From: SLFT01 sp964493075
GTDB taxonomy: Bacteria; Hydrogenedentota; Hydrogenedentia; Hydrogenedentales; CAITNO01
Length of the DNA: 12,061 nt
Reading direction: 5' to 3'
Assembly: GCA_964493075.1 (NCBI GenBank)
Contig: CAZBNU010000114.1
Span: 1 to 12,061, forward strand
A program made the translations under genes and the position numbers. Positions 1 to 6,550 of this stretch are shown here, one piece after another; the first letter of the stretch is position 1, and the number at the start of each line of letters is the position of its first letter. The notes below the pieces were generated by a model. That model searched no databases, was not told where the DNA came from, and saw only the letters and a list, made by a program, of their open reading frames with translations.

Positions 1-27
1 GGTGGGTGAAGCACAGCGGAACCCACC
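1..27 (-). repeat. Palindromic REP-like element, left copy (cut at the window edge)
   Basis: GGTGGGT (1-7) pairs with ACCCACC (21-27) around a short inner segment that contains GC-ACA-GC. Read on the minus strand it matches the element at 1662-1697 everywhere except the few central loop bases. The outer part of the left arm would lie outside the window. GTAGGGTGGGT...ACCCACCCTAC palindromes of this type are common dispersed repeats in several bacterial phyla (general knowledge; copy number in this genome cannot be seen here). Confidence 0.7.
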
Positions 28-83
28 ATAACCGCTATAGCGTTTATTTGAGAAGATTTGAACACAGCAATAGCGTGAAGCAT
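1..83 (-). CDS. Partial 5' end of an unidentified minus-strand ORF, cut by the window edge
   Basis: On the minus strand an ATG at 83-81 is preceded by a very good Shine-Dalgarno sequence, AAGGAG (complement of 93-98), 9 nt away. The frame stays open for 27 codons to the window edge and begins MLHAIAVFKSSQINAIAV, followed by a second Met and residues VGSAVLHP. The last residues are encoded by the palindromic repeat at 1-27, so the frame may be a short gene invaded by, or an artefact of, that repeat. No domain is recognisable in so short a piece. If real, it is transcribed divergently from the repeat protein starting at 177, with 93 bp between the two starts. The ribosome binding site is the main support; the protein has no composition or family evidence behind it. 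Confidence 0.3.
   Translation of the reverse strand, partial: MLHAIAVFKSSQINAIAVMVGSAVLHP
28..47. promoter_or_regulatory. Imperfect 20-bp palindrome upstream of the repeat-protein gene (possible operator)
   Basis: Positions 28-47 form a near-perfect dyad centred on CGCTATAGCG (33-42). Only one of the ten base pairs (32 with 43) is mismatched. It lies directly beside the palindromic repeat and about 130 bp upstream of the gene at 177. It could be a dimeric regulator site or simply part of the repeat's flank. There is no direct evidence of binding. Confidence 0.25.
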
Positions 84-176
84 AATAGTAATCTCCTTAT
101 TGAATGTTTTGAATATCGGGAAAAGAAAGAGGATGGCCTTTCCCATTAACAAGCCATTCTCCACAAAAAGGACTGT

Positions 177-1658
177 ATGAGTATGAACAGTCAAGCAAAA
201 AATTTGCTGCAGGTATTCATCATTGTATCTGCGGTGCTTCTTATCGGGGTGCTTGTAATCATCATCCTTTCATGGCTTGGCTTTTCGAGCATCGAGGAAG
301 AAGCGAAGGAACTCCATCAACAAGCAATTGATTTCAAAATAGCTGGAAAAAATGAGGACGCTTTGCGTATATACGATGAAGTAATTACACGATATGGAGA
401 TACACAGAGTTCGTCAGTACAATCTACGGTTGGACATGCGTTACTCAATAAAGGCAGTCTCCTTGAAATACTTGATAAGAATGAAGAATCAATAGAGGCA
501 TACAATTTAGTGGTAACGCGACTCGGCGATACCGAAGAATTGTCTTTGAAATATTTGGTGATAAGAGCGTTGCTTGAAAAGGGTGACCTTTGGGGAAGGT
601 TAGGAAAATATGAAGAGGCCATCGCAGCCTATGAATTGGGAATATCGCGGTACGATGAAGAATGGAAACTGAAGTATTCCAATCTGGCTCACGCACTTAT
701 TGAGAAAGCGGCCTTGTTCGACAAATGGGGGAAGCAGGAAGAATCCATAAAAACCTATGATGAAGTAGTAACGCGATTCGGAAGCGATGAATATCCGATG
801 GAATGGGATAATGTTGCCATGGCGCTGAACCAGAAAGGCGCCGTATTTGAAAGATTGGAAAAATACAGCGAAGCCATTTCCGCGTATGATGACGTGTTGA
901 CGCGATTCTGGGATGCCGAGAAAATGGCGGTCAAGGAGAAAATCACAGACGTACTCATCGTCAAGGAGAATGATCCGGTAGAAGTAAAAGCACCTGGCAC
1001 AGGAAAGAAAATGGCAAGCAAAGTGATGACGTATGTGTCTGGTGATGATCCGACGACGACAATGTATTATGTGCCTGGGAGTTTTGCGAGCAGCATTGTA
1101 GATGCCATTTCAAGACCATTTTCAGGGCTTGCAAGAGTGTTTGAATCCCGAAAAGAAATGACTTATGATGATTTCGTGAAGTACTATGGTGAAGATACCT
1201 ACATAGAGATTAGAGGGCAGGTTGTGGATGCGCTCAGCAACAAGGGGCTTTGCTTGATTCAACTCGGGAAGCAGGAGCAGGATGCGGATAAGAAGCAGGC
1301 GCGATATTCAGAAGGAATCGCACTTGTTCAGCAGGCCATTGATGATACTTTGGACTCGCTTCAAAGGGATGGGATAAGCCTGCATTGGCTGATTAAAAAG
1401 GAAGACAACTCGTCAAAGCGACAGTCAATCCAGCATACTCTTTTGAAGCAAAACTCTGTTCTGGGAAGACAGCAGTATAATCTCGCACGTGCCCGGGTAC
1501 TGTCGGAATCGTTGGATGCAGGGGTTGATCAATTGGCGGAATGCCTCGGTCAGAAGCAAGTCACCTGGACGGAGGTTGAAGAAGACCCGGCTTGGGATGC
1601 GGTGCGAGAGTACCCAAGATATCAGGAATTACAAAAGGAGTATGGGGGAGACAAATAG
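177..1658 (+). CDS. Membrane-anchored protein with five ~43-residue TPR-like repeats
   Basis: A 493-residue protein with a single N-terminal hydrophobic anchor (about residues 10-34) and no cleavage site, followed by a helical repeat region. Five units recur with a period of 42-43 residues. Each has a Y-(D/E/N)-x-V-(I/V)-(T/S)-R-(Y/F/L) block (starting near residues 66, 109, 152, 194, 237), and successive blocks are separated by A-L-(L/I/N)-x-K-(G/A) (near 88, 131, 173, 216). A sixth NKG helix lies near 352-358, after an insertion (about 250-345) that does not show the repeat. The repeat type resembles long-linker tetratricopeptide repeats, which generally bind protein partners; no enzymatic motif is visible. 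The membrane anchor suggests a scaffold at the membrane, but which side the repeats face is not determined. AAGGA at 168-172 lies 4 nt from the ATG at 177 and 10 nt from a second in-frame ATG at 183, so the start could be two codons later. No clear promoter was found. The gene stands alone and ends at the palindrome at 1662. Confidence 0.85.
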   Translation: MSMNSQAKNLLQVFIIVSAVLLIGVLVIIILSWLGFSSIEEEAKELHQQAIDFKIAGKNEDALRIYDEVITRYGDTQSSSVQSTVGHALLNKGSLLEILDKNEESIEAYNLVVTRLGDTEELSLKYLVIRALLEKGDLWGRLGKYEEAIAAYELGISRYDEEWKLKYSNLAHALIEKAALFDKWGKQEESIKTYDEVVTRFGSDEYPMEWDNVAMALNQKGAVFERLEKYSEAISAYDDVLTRFWDAEKMAVKEKITDVLIVKENDPVEVKAPGTGKKMASKVMTYVSGDDPTTTMYYVPGSFASSIVDAISRPFSGLARVFESRKEMTYDDFVKYYGEDTYIEIRGQVVDALSNKGLCLIQLGKQEQDADKKQARYSEGIALVQQAIDDTLDSLQRDGISLHWLIKKEDNSSKRQSIQHTLLKQNSVLGRQQYNLARARVLSESLDAGVDQLAECLGQKQVTWTEVEEDPAWDAVREYPRYQELQKEYGGDK

Positions 1659-1661
1659 GTC

Positions 1662-1697
1662 GTAGGGTGGGTTCCGCATCCGCTTCACCCACCCTAC
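1662..1697 (+). repeat. Palindromic REP-like element, right copy; probable bidirectional terminator
   Basis: Perfect 11-bp arms GTAGGGTGGGT (1662-1672) and ACCCACCCTAC (1687-1697) enclose 14 nt. The element starts 4 nt after the stop codon of the plus-strand repeat protein and ends 18 nt before the stop of the convergent minus-strand permease gene. This position and its stem strength suit a shared terminator, although no clear T tract follows on either side. It is the inverted counterpart of the copy at 1-27, so the two bracket the gene at 177-1658. Confidence 0.75.
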
Positions 1698-1715
1698 AGA
1701 TAATCTATAAAATGA

Positions 1716-2996
1716 TTATTCCGGTGTTAACATGCCTGCGATACAGGCGGTTGTGAAAGCGGCGAGCGTGCCGGCTACGAGTGCGCGCAGGCTCATTTTG
1801 GCGATGTCGCTGCGGCGTTCGGGGGCGATGGCTGCCATGCCGCCGATGAGAATGCCGAGGCTGCCGGGGTTCGCAAAGCCGCACAGCGCATAGGTGGCAA
1901 TGGTGATGGTGCGTTTGCTTAGAACACCTTCTGCAATAAGCCCCTGCATCTGCTGGTAGGCGATGAATTCGTTGATGACAGTCTTGGTGGCGAGGAGTTC
2001 TGCAAAGGGGGCGACATCCTTCATAGGTACGCCCATAATGAATGCGAAGGGACGGAAGAGGTAACTTATGAGAACGGTCGCCGATGATCCTGTCACGGCA
2101 ATGGTTCCTTGGTCCAGCAGGTAGATGATGCCCACAAACACAATGAGTACCGCGCCCACATTCAGCGCCATGTTCAGACCCACTCCGGCACCCCGGGAGG
2201 CGGCGTCAAAAACATTCTCGCTCTCCACGGTCATCTCAAAGCGTCCGCCCGATGCTGTCTCGGGTTTGCCCGTCTCGGGTATCATCAGTTTGGCGATAGC
2301 GATGGCAGCAGGGGCGCTCATGACCGATGCTGCCAGCAGATGTCCAGGTTCCGCGCCAAACCCGGCATACGCCACCATGACACTTGCGGCGATGGTGGCC
2401 AGGAATGCTGTCATGATGGTGAACAGTTCGGAGCGCGTCATGGTTTTCAGATAGCTGCTGACGGTGGAAACCGATTCAATCCCGATAAACACCAGCAATG
2501 CCGTCACGAAGGTTTCCGCGCCGGAGGTTTTCAAGGTGCGCCGCATCAGCCACGCCATACCGCGCACTGCGGTCTGTATGACGCCCAGGTGCTGCAAGAC
2601 CGCGGCAATACCCGATACGAATATGATGACAGGGAGGACGTTGAATGCAATGACGGCACTGATGGGGAACATTTCTTCTCTGACAAGGGCACCGTCCGCA
2701 CTAGGTATCATCACGTTTTCGATGAGAAAGAAGCGGCTTAAGTTGCCGAATACAAAACTTGCGCCTTCGGAACTTGCGGAAGTCAACAGGTCAAAGGCCT
2801 GACGCACACCGCTGAAAAACGCATGGCCCACCCAGGAGCGCAGGACAATAATACCGAGGATAAGTTGCAGGGCGACGCCCCAGATCAGAATGCGCCAAGG
2901 AACCATGCGCCTGTTTTCCGAAAGCAGCCAAGCGATAAGAAACATGACGATAAGACCTACACAGCTCATCAGCCGCAACATGACCGAATTGTCCAT
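1716..2996 (-). CDS. Concentrative nucleoside transporter (CNT/NupC family)
   Basis: A 426-residue polytopic inner-membrane protein of the CNT family, which imports nucleosides using a sodium or proton gradient. Length fits bacterial CNTs (about 400-430). The two family signatures of the C-terminal half are clear: K-x3-NEF-x-AY (338-347, NEF at 342-344) and YALCGFANPGS (369-379). The KMTRSELF-like stretch (TMTRSELFTIM, 185-195) and AKLMIPET (235-242) also fit. Two substrate-contact regions deviate from classical CNTs: the first hairpin reads GIESVS (172-177) where GQTEAP/GQSEAP is usual, and the second reads ANPGS where ANFSS is usual. Specificity may therefore differ from the usual nucleosides (inference). 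The ATG at 2996 has AAGGA (complement of 3006-3010) 9 nt upstream. It is the last gene of the Nudix-rtcB-permease run, 36 bp downstream of rtcB on the same strand. It converges on the repeat protein across the palindrome at 1662-1697. Confidence 0.9.
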   Translation of the reverse strand: MDNSVMLRLMSCVGLIVMFLIAWLLSENRRMVPWRILIWGVALQLILGIIVLRSWVGHAFFSGVRQAFDLLTSASSEGASFVFGNLSRFFLIENVMIPSADGALVREEMFPISAVIAFNVLPVIIFVSGIAAVLQHLGVIQTAVRGMAWLMRRTLKTSGAETFVTALLVFIGIESVSTVSSYLKTMTRSELFTIMTAFLATIAASVMVAYAGFGAEPGHLLAASVMSAPAAIAIAKLMIPETGKPETASGGRFEMTVESENVFDAASRGAGVGLNMALNVGAVLIVFVGIIYLLDQGTIAVTGSSATVLISYLFRPFAFIMGVPMKDVAPFAELLATKTVINEFIAYQQMQGLIAEGVLSKRTITIATYALCGFANPGSLGILIGGMAAIAPERRSDIAKMSLRALVAGTLAAFTTACIAGMLTPE

Positions 2997-3032
2997 AATT
3001 TTACGTCCTTTTTTGGTAATAAATATCGAAGT

Positions 3033-4439
3033 CTAATCTTCCGGTCGCTCACCTGCGGGCGCCATTTTTACGAGGCGCGGCTGAAATCGGGCAATTACAG
3101 CAACCAGGTCCTGCTGCGCCGCCATAACAGAGTCAATATCCTTGTAAACCATTGGCAATTCATCTATGCCTGCGGAAAGCACCTTGACCTTGTTGCGGGC
3201 AAGCAGGGCATTAGCATCGCTCCAATGATATGCCTTCTTTGCAGCAGAACGGCTCATGACACGTCCCGCGCCGTGAGAGGCACTTTCGAGGCTTTCCGGG
3301 TTGCCCTTGCCGCGCACAATGTAGGCGGGCGTTGCCATGGAACCGGGGATGATGCCCATCTGACCGGCTGAGGCAGGGGTAGCGCCTTTACGATGGACAA
3401 TGACGTTGCGTCCGAGATGGCGTTCCTTCCAGGCGAAGTTGTGGTGGTTTTCAATGTCCAACAGCACCGCTGCGCCAAGATGCAATGCAATATGCCGGTG
3501 GATCAGTTCATGGTTCGCTGCGGCATACTGCCCCATCAGTTCCATTGCCGCCCAATACTCCTTGCCTGCATGACTGTTCATTGGCAACCAGGCAAGACGG
3601 CCCAATTCTTTGGGCAGCCCCCTGCATTCCTGTTGCGCCACCTTGCTGTAGTAGTCGCACACCTGCGCCCCCACATTGCGGCTGCCACTGTGGCTTAACA
3701 GCGCAAGGTACTCGCCCGGGCCGGGACCTAGTGCAGGGTCATCAATAACAAGCACGCCGAACTCCACAAAATGGTTGCCGCTACCACTGGTACCCAGTTG
3801 TTCCCATGCCCTGTTTTTCAGGTCGCGGGTTACGGGAGACACGCCCCAATCGCGATCCATTACAGGATGGTTGCGTTTCTGCCGAAAAGACGCGCCCATG
3901 CCGAAGCGGGTCTCTGTCTCAATGGCGCGGCGCAGGTTCTCTGTGCGTTCATCGTCCAGCGTCTCCGGCGGCAGGTCGAGTACTGTCAGTTTCATGCGGC
4001 ATGCGATGTCCACACCGACGGCGTAGGGGATGACGGCATCGTCCGTTGCGAGTACGCCGCCAATAGGCAGACCGTACCCGACATGGGCGTCCGGCATGAG
4101 CGCACCGCGCAAAGAGACAGGCAGCGCACAAGCATTTTCCATCTGCTCAATAGACTTGGGGTCAAGATTCACACCCCATTGTTTGAAGGTTGCCCCGCCG
4201 CCTTCTGTATGCTTGGCTGTTGCCACAATAGGTGGTTGATGGCGCACCAGCGCTTCCGCCAGCGGCGCAAACAAGGGATCATTCCGATGGAGTTCTGGCT
4301 TTTTGATAACAGCATGTAGTCGCTTCAATATCTGCTTCTGGGAAAGTCCCATGCGTTCTGCATGGCCGATGCAGGCATGGGCCGTATCCTGTGCGGCTTT
4401 TGAATTGAGATTGAACTGTATAAGCCGTTTATCTTTCAC
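3033..4439 (-). CDS. rtcB: RNA-splicing ligase RtcB
   Basis: A 468-residue RtcB, the GTP- and Mn2+-dependent ligase that joins RNA 2',3'-cyclic phosphate or 3'-phosphate ends to 5'-OH ends in tRNA splicing and RNA repair. Expected catalytic elements are all present: D144 and C147 in VGVDIAC, H223 in GTSGSGNHF, H250 in LLSHSGSR, the HH pair at 332-333 in IENHHNFAWKE (metal ligands by family comparison), and the nucleotidyl-accepting H389 in SASHGAGR. The C-terminal YKDIDSVMAAQ block (432-442) is typical. The protein is longer than the E. coli enzyme (408 aa) because of an extra N-terminal region of about 70 residues (LSQKQILKRLHAVIKKPEL and neighbours). The start is GTG at 4439-4437, overlapping the TGA of the upstream Nudix gene as GTGA, so translational coupling is likely. 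No rtcA, archease or RtcR regulator gene is in the window. Confident identification; the physiological RNA target is unknown. Confidence 0.95.
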   Translation of the reverse strand: MKDKRLIQFNLNSKAAQDTAHACIGHAERMGLSQKQILKRLHAVIKKPELHRNDPLFAPLAEALVRHQPPIVATAKHTEGGGATFKQWGVNLDPKSIEQMENACALPVSLRGALMPDAHVGYGLPIGGVLATDDAVIPYAVGVDIACRMKLTVLDLPPETLDDERTENLRRAIETETRFGMGASFRQKRNHPVMDRDWGVSPVTRDLKNRAWEQLGTSGSGNHFVEFGVLVIDDPALGPGPGEYLALLSHSGSRNVGAQVCDYYSKVAQQECRGLPKELGRLAWLPMNSHAGKEYWAAMELMGQYAAANHELIHRHIALHLGAAVLLDIENHHNFAWKERHLGRNVIVHRKGATPASAGQMGIIPGSMATPAYIVRGKGNPESLESASHGAGRVMSRSAAKKAYHWSDANALLARNKVKVLSAGIDELPMVYKDIDSVMAAQQDLVAVIARFQPRLVKMAPAGERPED

Positions 4440-4957
4440 GGGTGTAGCCTATCATACAGCGCCAGCAGTTCCCGGTGCGCCTGAAAGGGTATTTCGGGGC
4501 GTTCGTCTCGCTTGATAAAACGCAAATCGCTGGCGTCTGAATCGGGACATAATATCCCTGTCCAGGTTTCGATGCAATACCCAATGACCAGCACAGCGCC
4601 TTTATCGGCGCTTTGGCTGACACTGACGCCCAACAGCGCTGCGCTTTCACCCACCAGCCCCGTTTCCTCCGCCAGTTCGCGCAGGGCACATTGCTCGCCG
4701 GTCTCGTTCAGTTCCATGAAGCCACCAGGCAGCGCCCACCGCCCTATGCAGGGTTCCACAGCACGTTTAGCGAAGAGCAGCCTGTCTTCATCATCGCAAA
4801 CAAAAACACAACATGCTGGTACGGGATTGCGATAATAGTGCCGGTTGCAATCGGAACAATAGGGACGCTCCCTTTCTCCATCGTGTGCAGGTTTCAACAG
4901 TTTGCCGCAGGTGCCGCAATAGTTCCATTCAAACGGTGTTGGGGGCATACTATTCAT
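4436..4957 (-). CDS. Zinc-ribbon Nudix hydrolase
   Basis: Numbering here is from a possible TTG at 5029. A C2-C2 zinc ribbon (C38, C41, C58, C61) precedes a Nudix domain with a complete Nudix box: G103-x5-E109-x7-R117-E-L-x-E121-E122-x-G124-L125. Such enzymes hydrolyse nucleoside diphosphates linked to another group. The ribbon-plus-Nudix layout recalls NADH pyrophosphatase NudC, but the NudC signature SQPWPFPxS after the box is absent, so the substrate (ADP-ribose, NAD-like, FAD-like, capped RNA ends) is open. Start choice is uncertain: I chose the ATG at 4957, nine codons before a second ATG-anchored core. An in-frame TTG at 5029 would add 24 polar residues, and neither start has a convincing Shine-Dalgarno. 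It is the first gene of the minus-strand run and overlaps rtcB by 4 nt, implying co-expression. The shared operon suggests a role in RNA-end or nucleotide processing (inference). Confidence 0.88.
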   Translation of the reverse strand: MNSMPPTPFEWNYCGTCGKLLKPAHDGERERPYCSDCNRHYYRNPVPACCVFVCDDEDRLLFAKRAVEPCIGRWALPGGFMELNETGEQCALRELAEETGLVGESAALLGVSVSQSADKGAVLVIGYCIETWTGILCPDSDASDLRFIKRDERPEIPFQAHRELLALYDRLHP

Positions 4958-5116
4958 TGGTTTATTGCTATGCCAGTTGTTATCTGCATCACTGGCAATA
5001 TCCTGTTGGCTACAACTAATGCACTTCAAAATAAAAACAACCCATGAAGTCTACCTGCTTTTCAGGGTTAAATTCCATGTTAATAGCGCGCTGCTTTTCT
5101 GAGAGATATAAGGAGT

Positions 5117-5213
5117 GAACATTTCTTCAAGCCGGTTTTTACTTCCAGGTTGCGACGCACACTATCATTGGAATACCATGTGGGGAACATTTACTTAAAC
5201 GGATTTTAGCAGC
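5117..5213 (+). repeat. Pair of ~30-bp imperfect direct repeats in the divergent intergenic region
   Basis: GAACATTT occurs at 5117-5124 and 5185-5192, exactly 68 bp apart. Similarity continues for about 20 more bases in each copy (TTCAAGCCGGTTTTTAC versus ACTTAAACGGATTTTAGC). The second copy runs up to the aminotransferase ATG at 5214. The pair lies in the 256-bp gap between the divergent Nudix and aminotransferase genes and could be duplicated regulatory sequence or a decayed tandem duplication. A strong AGGAG (5111-5115) sits just before the first copy but no ATG follows it; only an ATT- or GTG-initiated 25-29 codon frame does. I found no convincing -35/-10 pair on either strand here. Confidence 0.4.
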
Positions 5214-6539
5214 ATGAATTACAGATTTTCTTCATATGGTCAGGCGTCTATGATGCCATCACCCGTAAATGAAATGATGGCGGCCTTCGCCAATGATTTT
5301 CGGGACGGCACTGACATCAACCTCGGCGTTGGTTATGTAAACGAAAAAACCATTCCCGATACACTGCTGGTTGAAGCGATGCAGGCGGTGGCCGCACACC
5401 CCGAACAATACCGGCAACCTTTTAATTATGGTGGTCCCCACGGATCGCCCAATCTCATAGATGCCCTGCGCCGTTTTTACAGTCAACATCATATCGGGGG
5501 TTTTGATGCATGTGCTCTTCAGGATGTGGACATCGTCATCGGCCCCAGCGGTGCTACCAGTATTTTGGATGCACTGGCAGACCTTTTTGAACCCGGAATC
5601 GTTGTCACGGCAGATCCCATGTATTACATTTACTGCAATCAATTGGAACGCAAGGGATTCCGCATTGTTACGATTCCCGAAGATAAGGACGGCTTGCCCC
5701 CGGAAGCAGTTGAAGCGCAGTTGAAAGCCTTGGGCGATGGGATAAGGGACCTGTCCTTCTTCTACGTGGTCACGGTGAATAATCCCAGCGGCACCATACT
5801 CTCCAATCAGCGCAAACAGGCACTTAGTGCACTAGTGGCACGCTATTCAAAAAAATGCGGTCATTATGTGCCTATATTTTTTGACCAAGCCTACGAATGG
5901 TTGCTACATGATACGTCCGTGGAACGTCCTCAATCAGCCATGATATGGAACGAACATGGACTGGCTTACGAAATAGGAACGTTGTCCAAGGTGCTTGCTC
6001 CGGCGTTGCGTATCGGGTTTATTATAGGCAAGGACGGACCGCTGCTGAACGCCATCGCCCAAAAGACCAGCGACGTCGGATTCAGCGCGCCCCTGATCAA
6101 TCAGGAGATGGCCGCCTACATGCTTGACACTCATATTACTGAACAGTTGCGGCGCGTAAACGACGGGTACAGCGCAAAGGCACGCGCTGTGAAAGAAGCC
6201 ATTGATGTGATACTGGGGCCTTGGCTTGAAGATTGCCGGGGCGGGCAGGGGGGATTCTACTATTACCTGACACTGCGCGATGTCCACACCGATACGGCAT
6301 CGCCCTTCTTCGCGTTTCTTTCACGCAAGACCGGAAATACGGTCGTTGACGGCGTGCCGGATCAACTTCGGCCACGCGTCATCTACCTACCAGGTGAGTT
6401 TTGTGTTCACCCCCGCGGCGCTTCAGCACAGGTGGGGATGAGACAGTTACGGCTGTCCTACGGCTTTGAGGAAATTCCTGCCATCATTCGGGCCCTGGAA
6501 TACATGCGGGAAGCCATTCTCTATTCTCTGGATCAATGA
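5214..6539 (+). CDS. PLP-dependent aminotransferase, class I/II (fold type I)
   Basis: A 441-residue fold-type I aminotransferase. Visible active-site elements: the cofactor phosphate loop GPSGATS (110-116), VNNPSGT (188-194, Asn190 expected to contact the PLP ring oxygen), FFDQAYEWL (222-230, Asp224 pairing with the pyridine N, Tyr227), the Schiff-base lysine K259 in GTLSKVLAPALRIGF with R266 as phosphate ligand, and QLRLSYGF (411-418), where R413 should bind the substrate carboxylate. The lysine block resembles LysN/2-aminoadipate and MocR-type aminotransferases, so an amino-acid:2-oxoacid transaminase is likely; the substrate cannot be read from the sequence. The length suits the family and the protein appears intact. 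The ATG at 5214 has only a weak GGA upstream. It is divergent from the Nudix operon and converges on the membrane protein gene with an 11-bp gap, so it is probably monocistronic. Confidence 0.9.
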   Translation: MNYRFSSYGQASMMPSPVNEMMAAFANDFRDGTDINLGVGYVNEKTIPDTLLVEAMQAVAAHPEQYRQPFNYGGPHGSPNLIDALRRFYSQHHIGGFDACALQDVDIVIGPSGATSILDALADLFEPGIVVTADPMYYIYCNQLERKGFRIVTIPEDKDGLPPEAVEAQLKALGDGIRDLSFFYVVTVNNPSGTILSNQRKQALSALVARYSKKCGHYVPIFFDQAYEWLLHDTSVERPQSAMIWNEHGLAYEIGTLSKVLAPALRIGFIIGKDGPLLNAIAQKTSDVGFSAPLINQEMAAYMLDTHITEQLRRVNDGYSAKARAVKEAIDVILGPWLEDCRGGQGGFYYYLTLRDVHTDTASPFFAFLSRKTGNTVVDGVPDQLRPRVIYLPGEFCVHPRGASAQVGMRQLRLSYGFEEIPAIIRALEYMREAILYSLDQ

Positions 6540-6550
6540 CTTTGCTGGGT

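Noticed and set aside
133..180. A 15-codon frame (ATG at 133) whose TGA overlaps the ATG of the repeat protein at 177
   Set aside because: The AGAGG before it directly abuts the ATG, leaving no spacing for a ribosome binding site, and the peptide has no supporting features. The overlap is probably chance.
2109..2741. Long plus-strand open frames opposite the permease gene
   Set aside because: They lie on the complementary strand of a clear CNT gene and have His/Gln/Gly-rich, low-quality composition typical of antisense shadow frames.
3771..4319. A 182-codon plus-strand open frame opposite rtcB
   Set aside because: rtcB has all catalytic motifs on the minus strand, and the antisense frame has no domain or initiation signal.
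5016..5078. A 20-residue minus-strand frame upstream of the Nudix gene, starting MEFNPEKQ
   Set aside because: There is no Shine-Dalgarno and no similarity to anything; it is short enough to be random.
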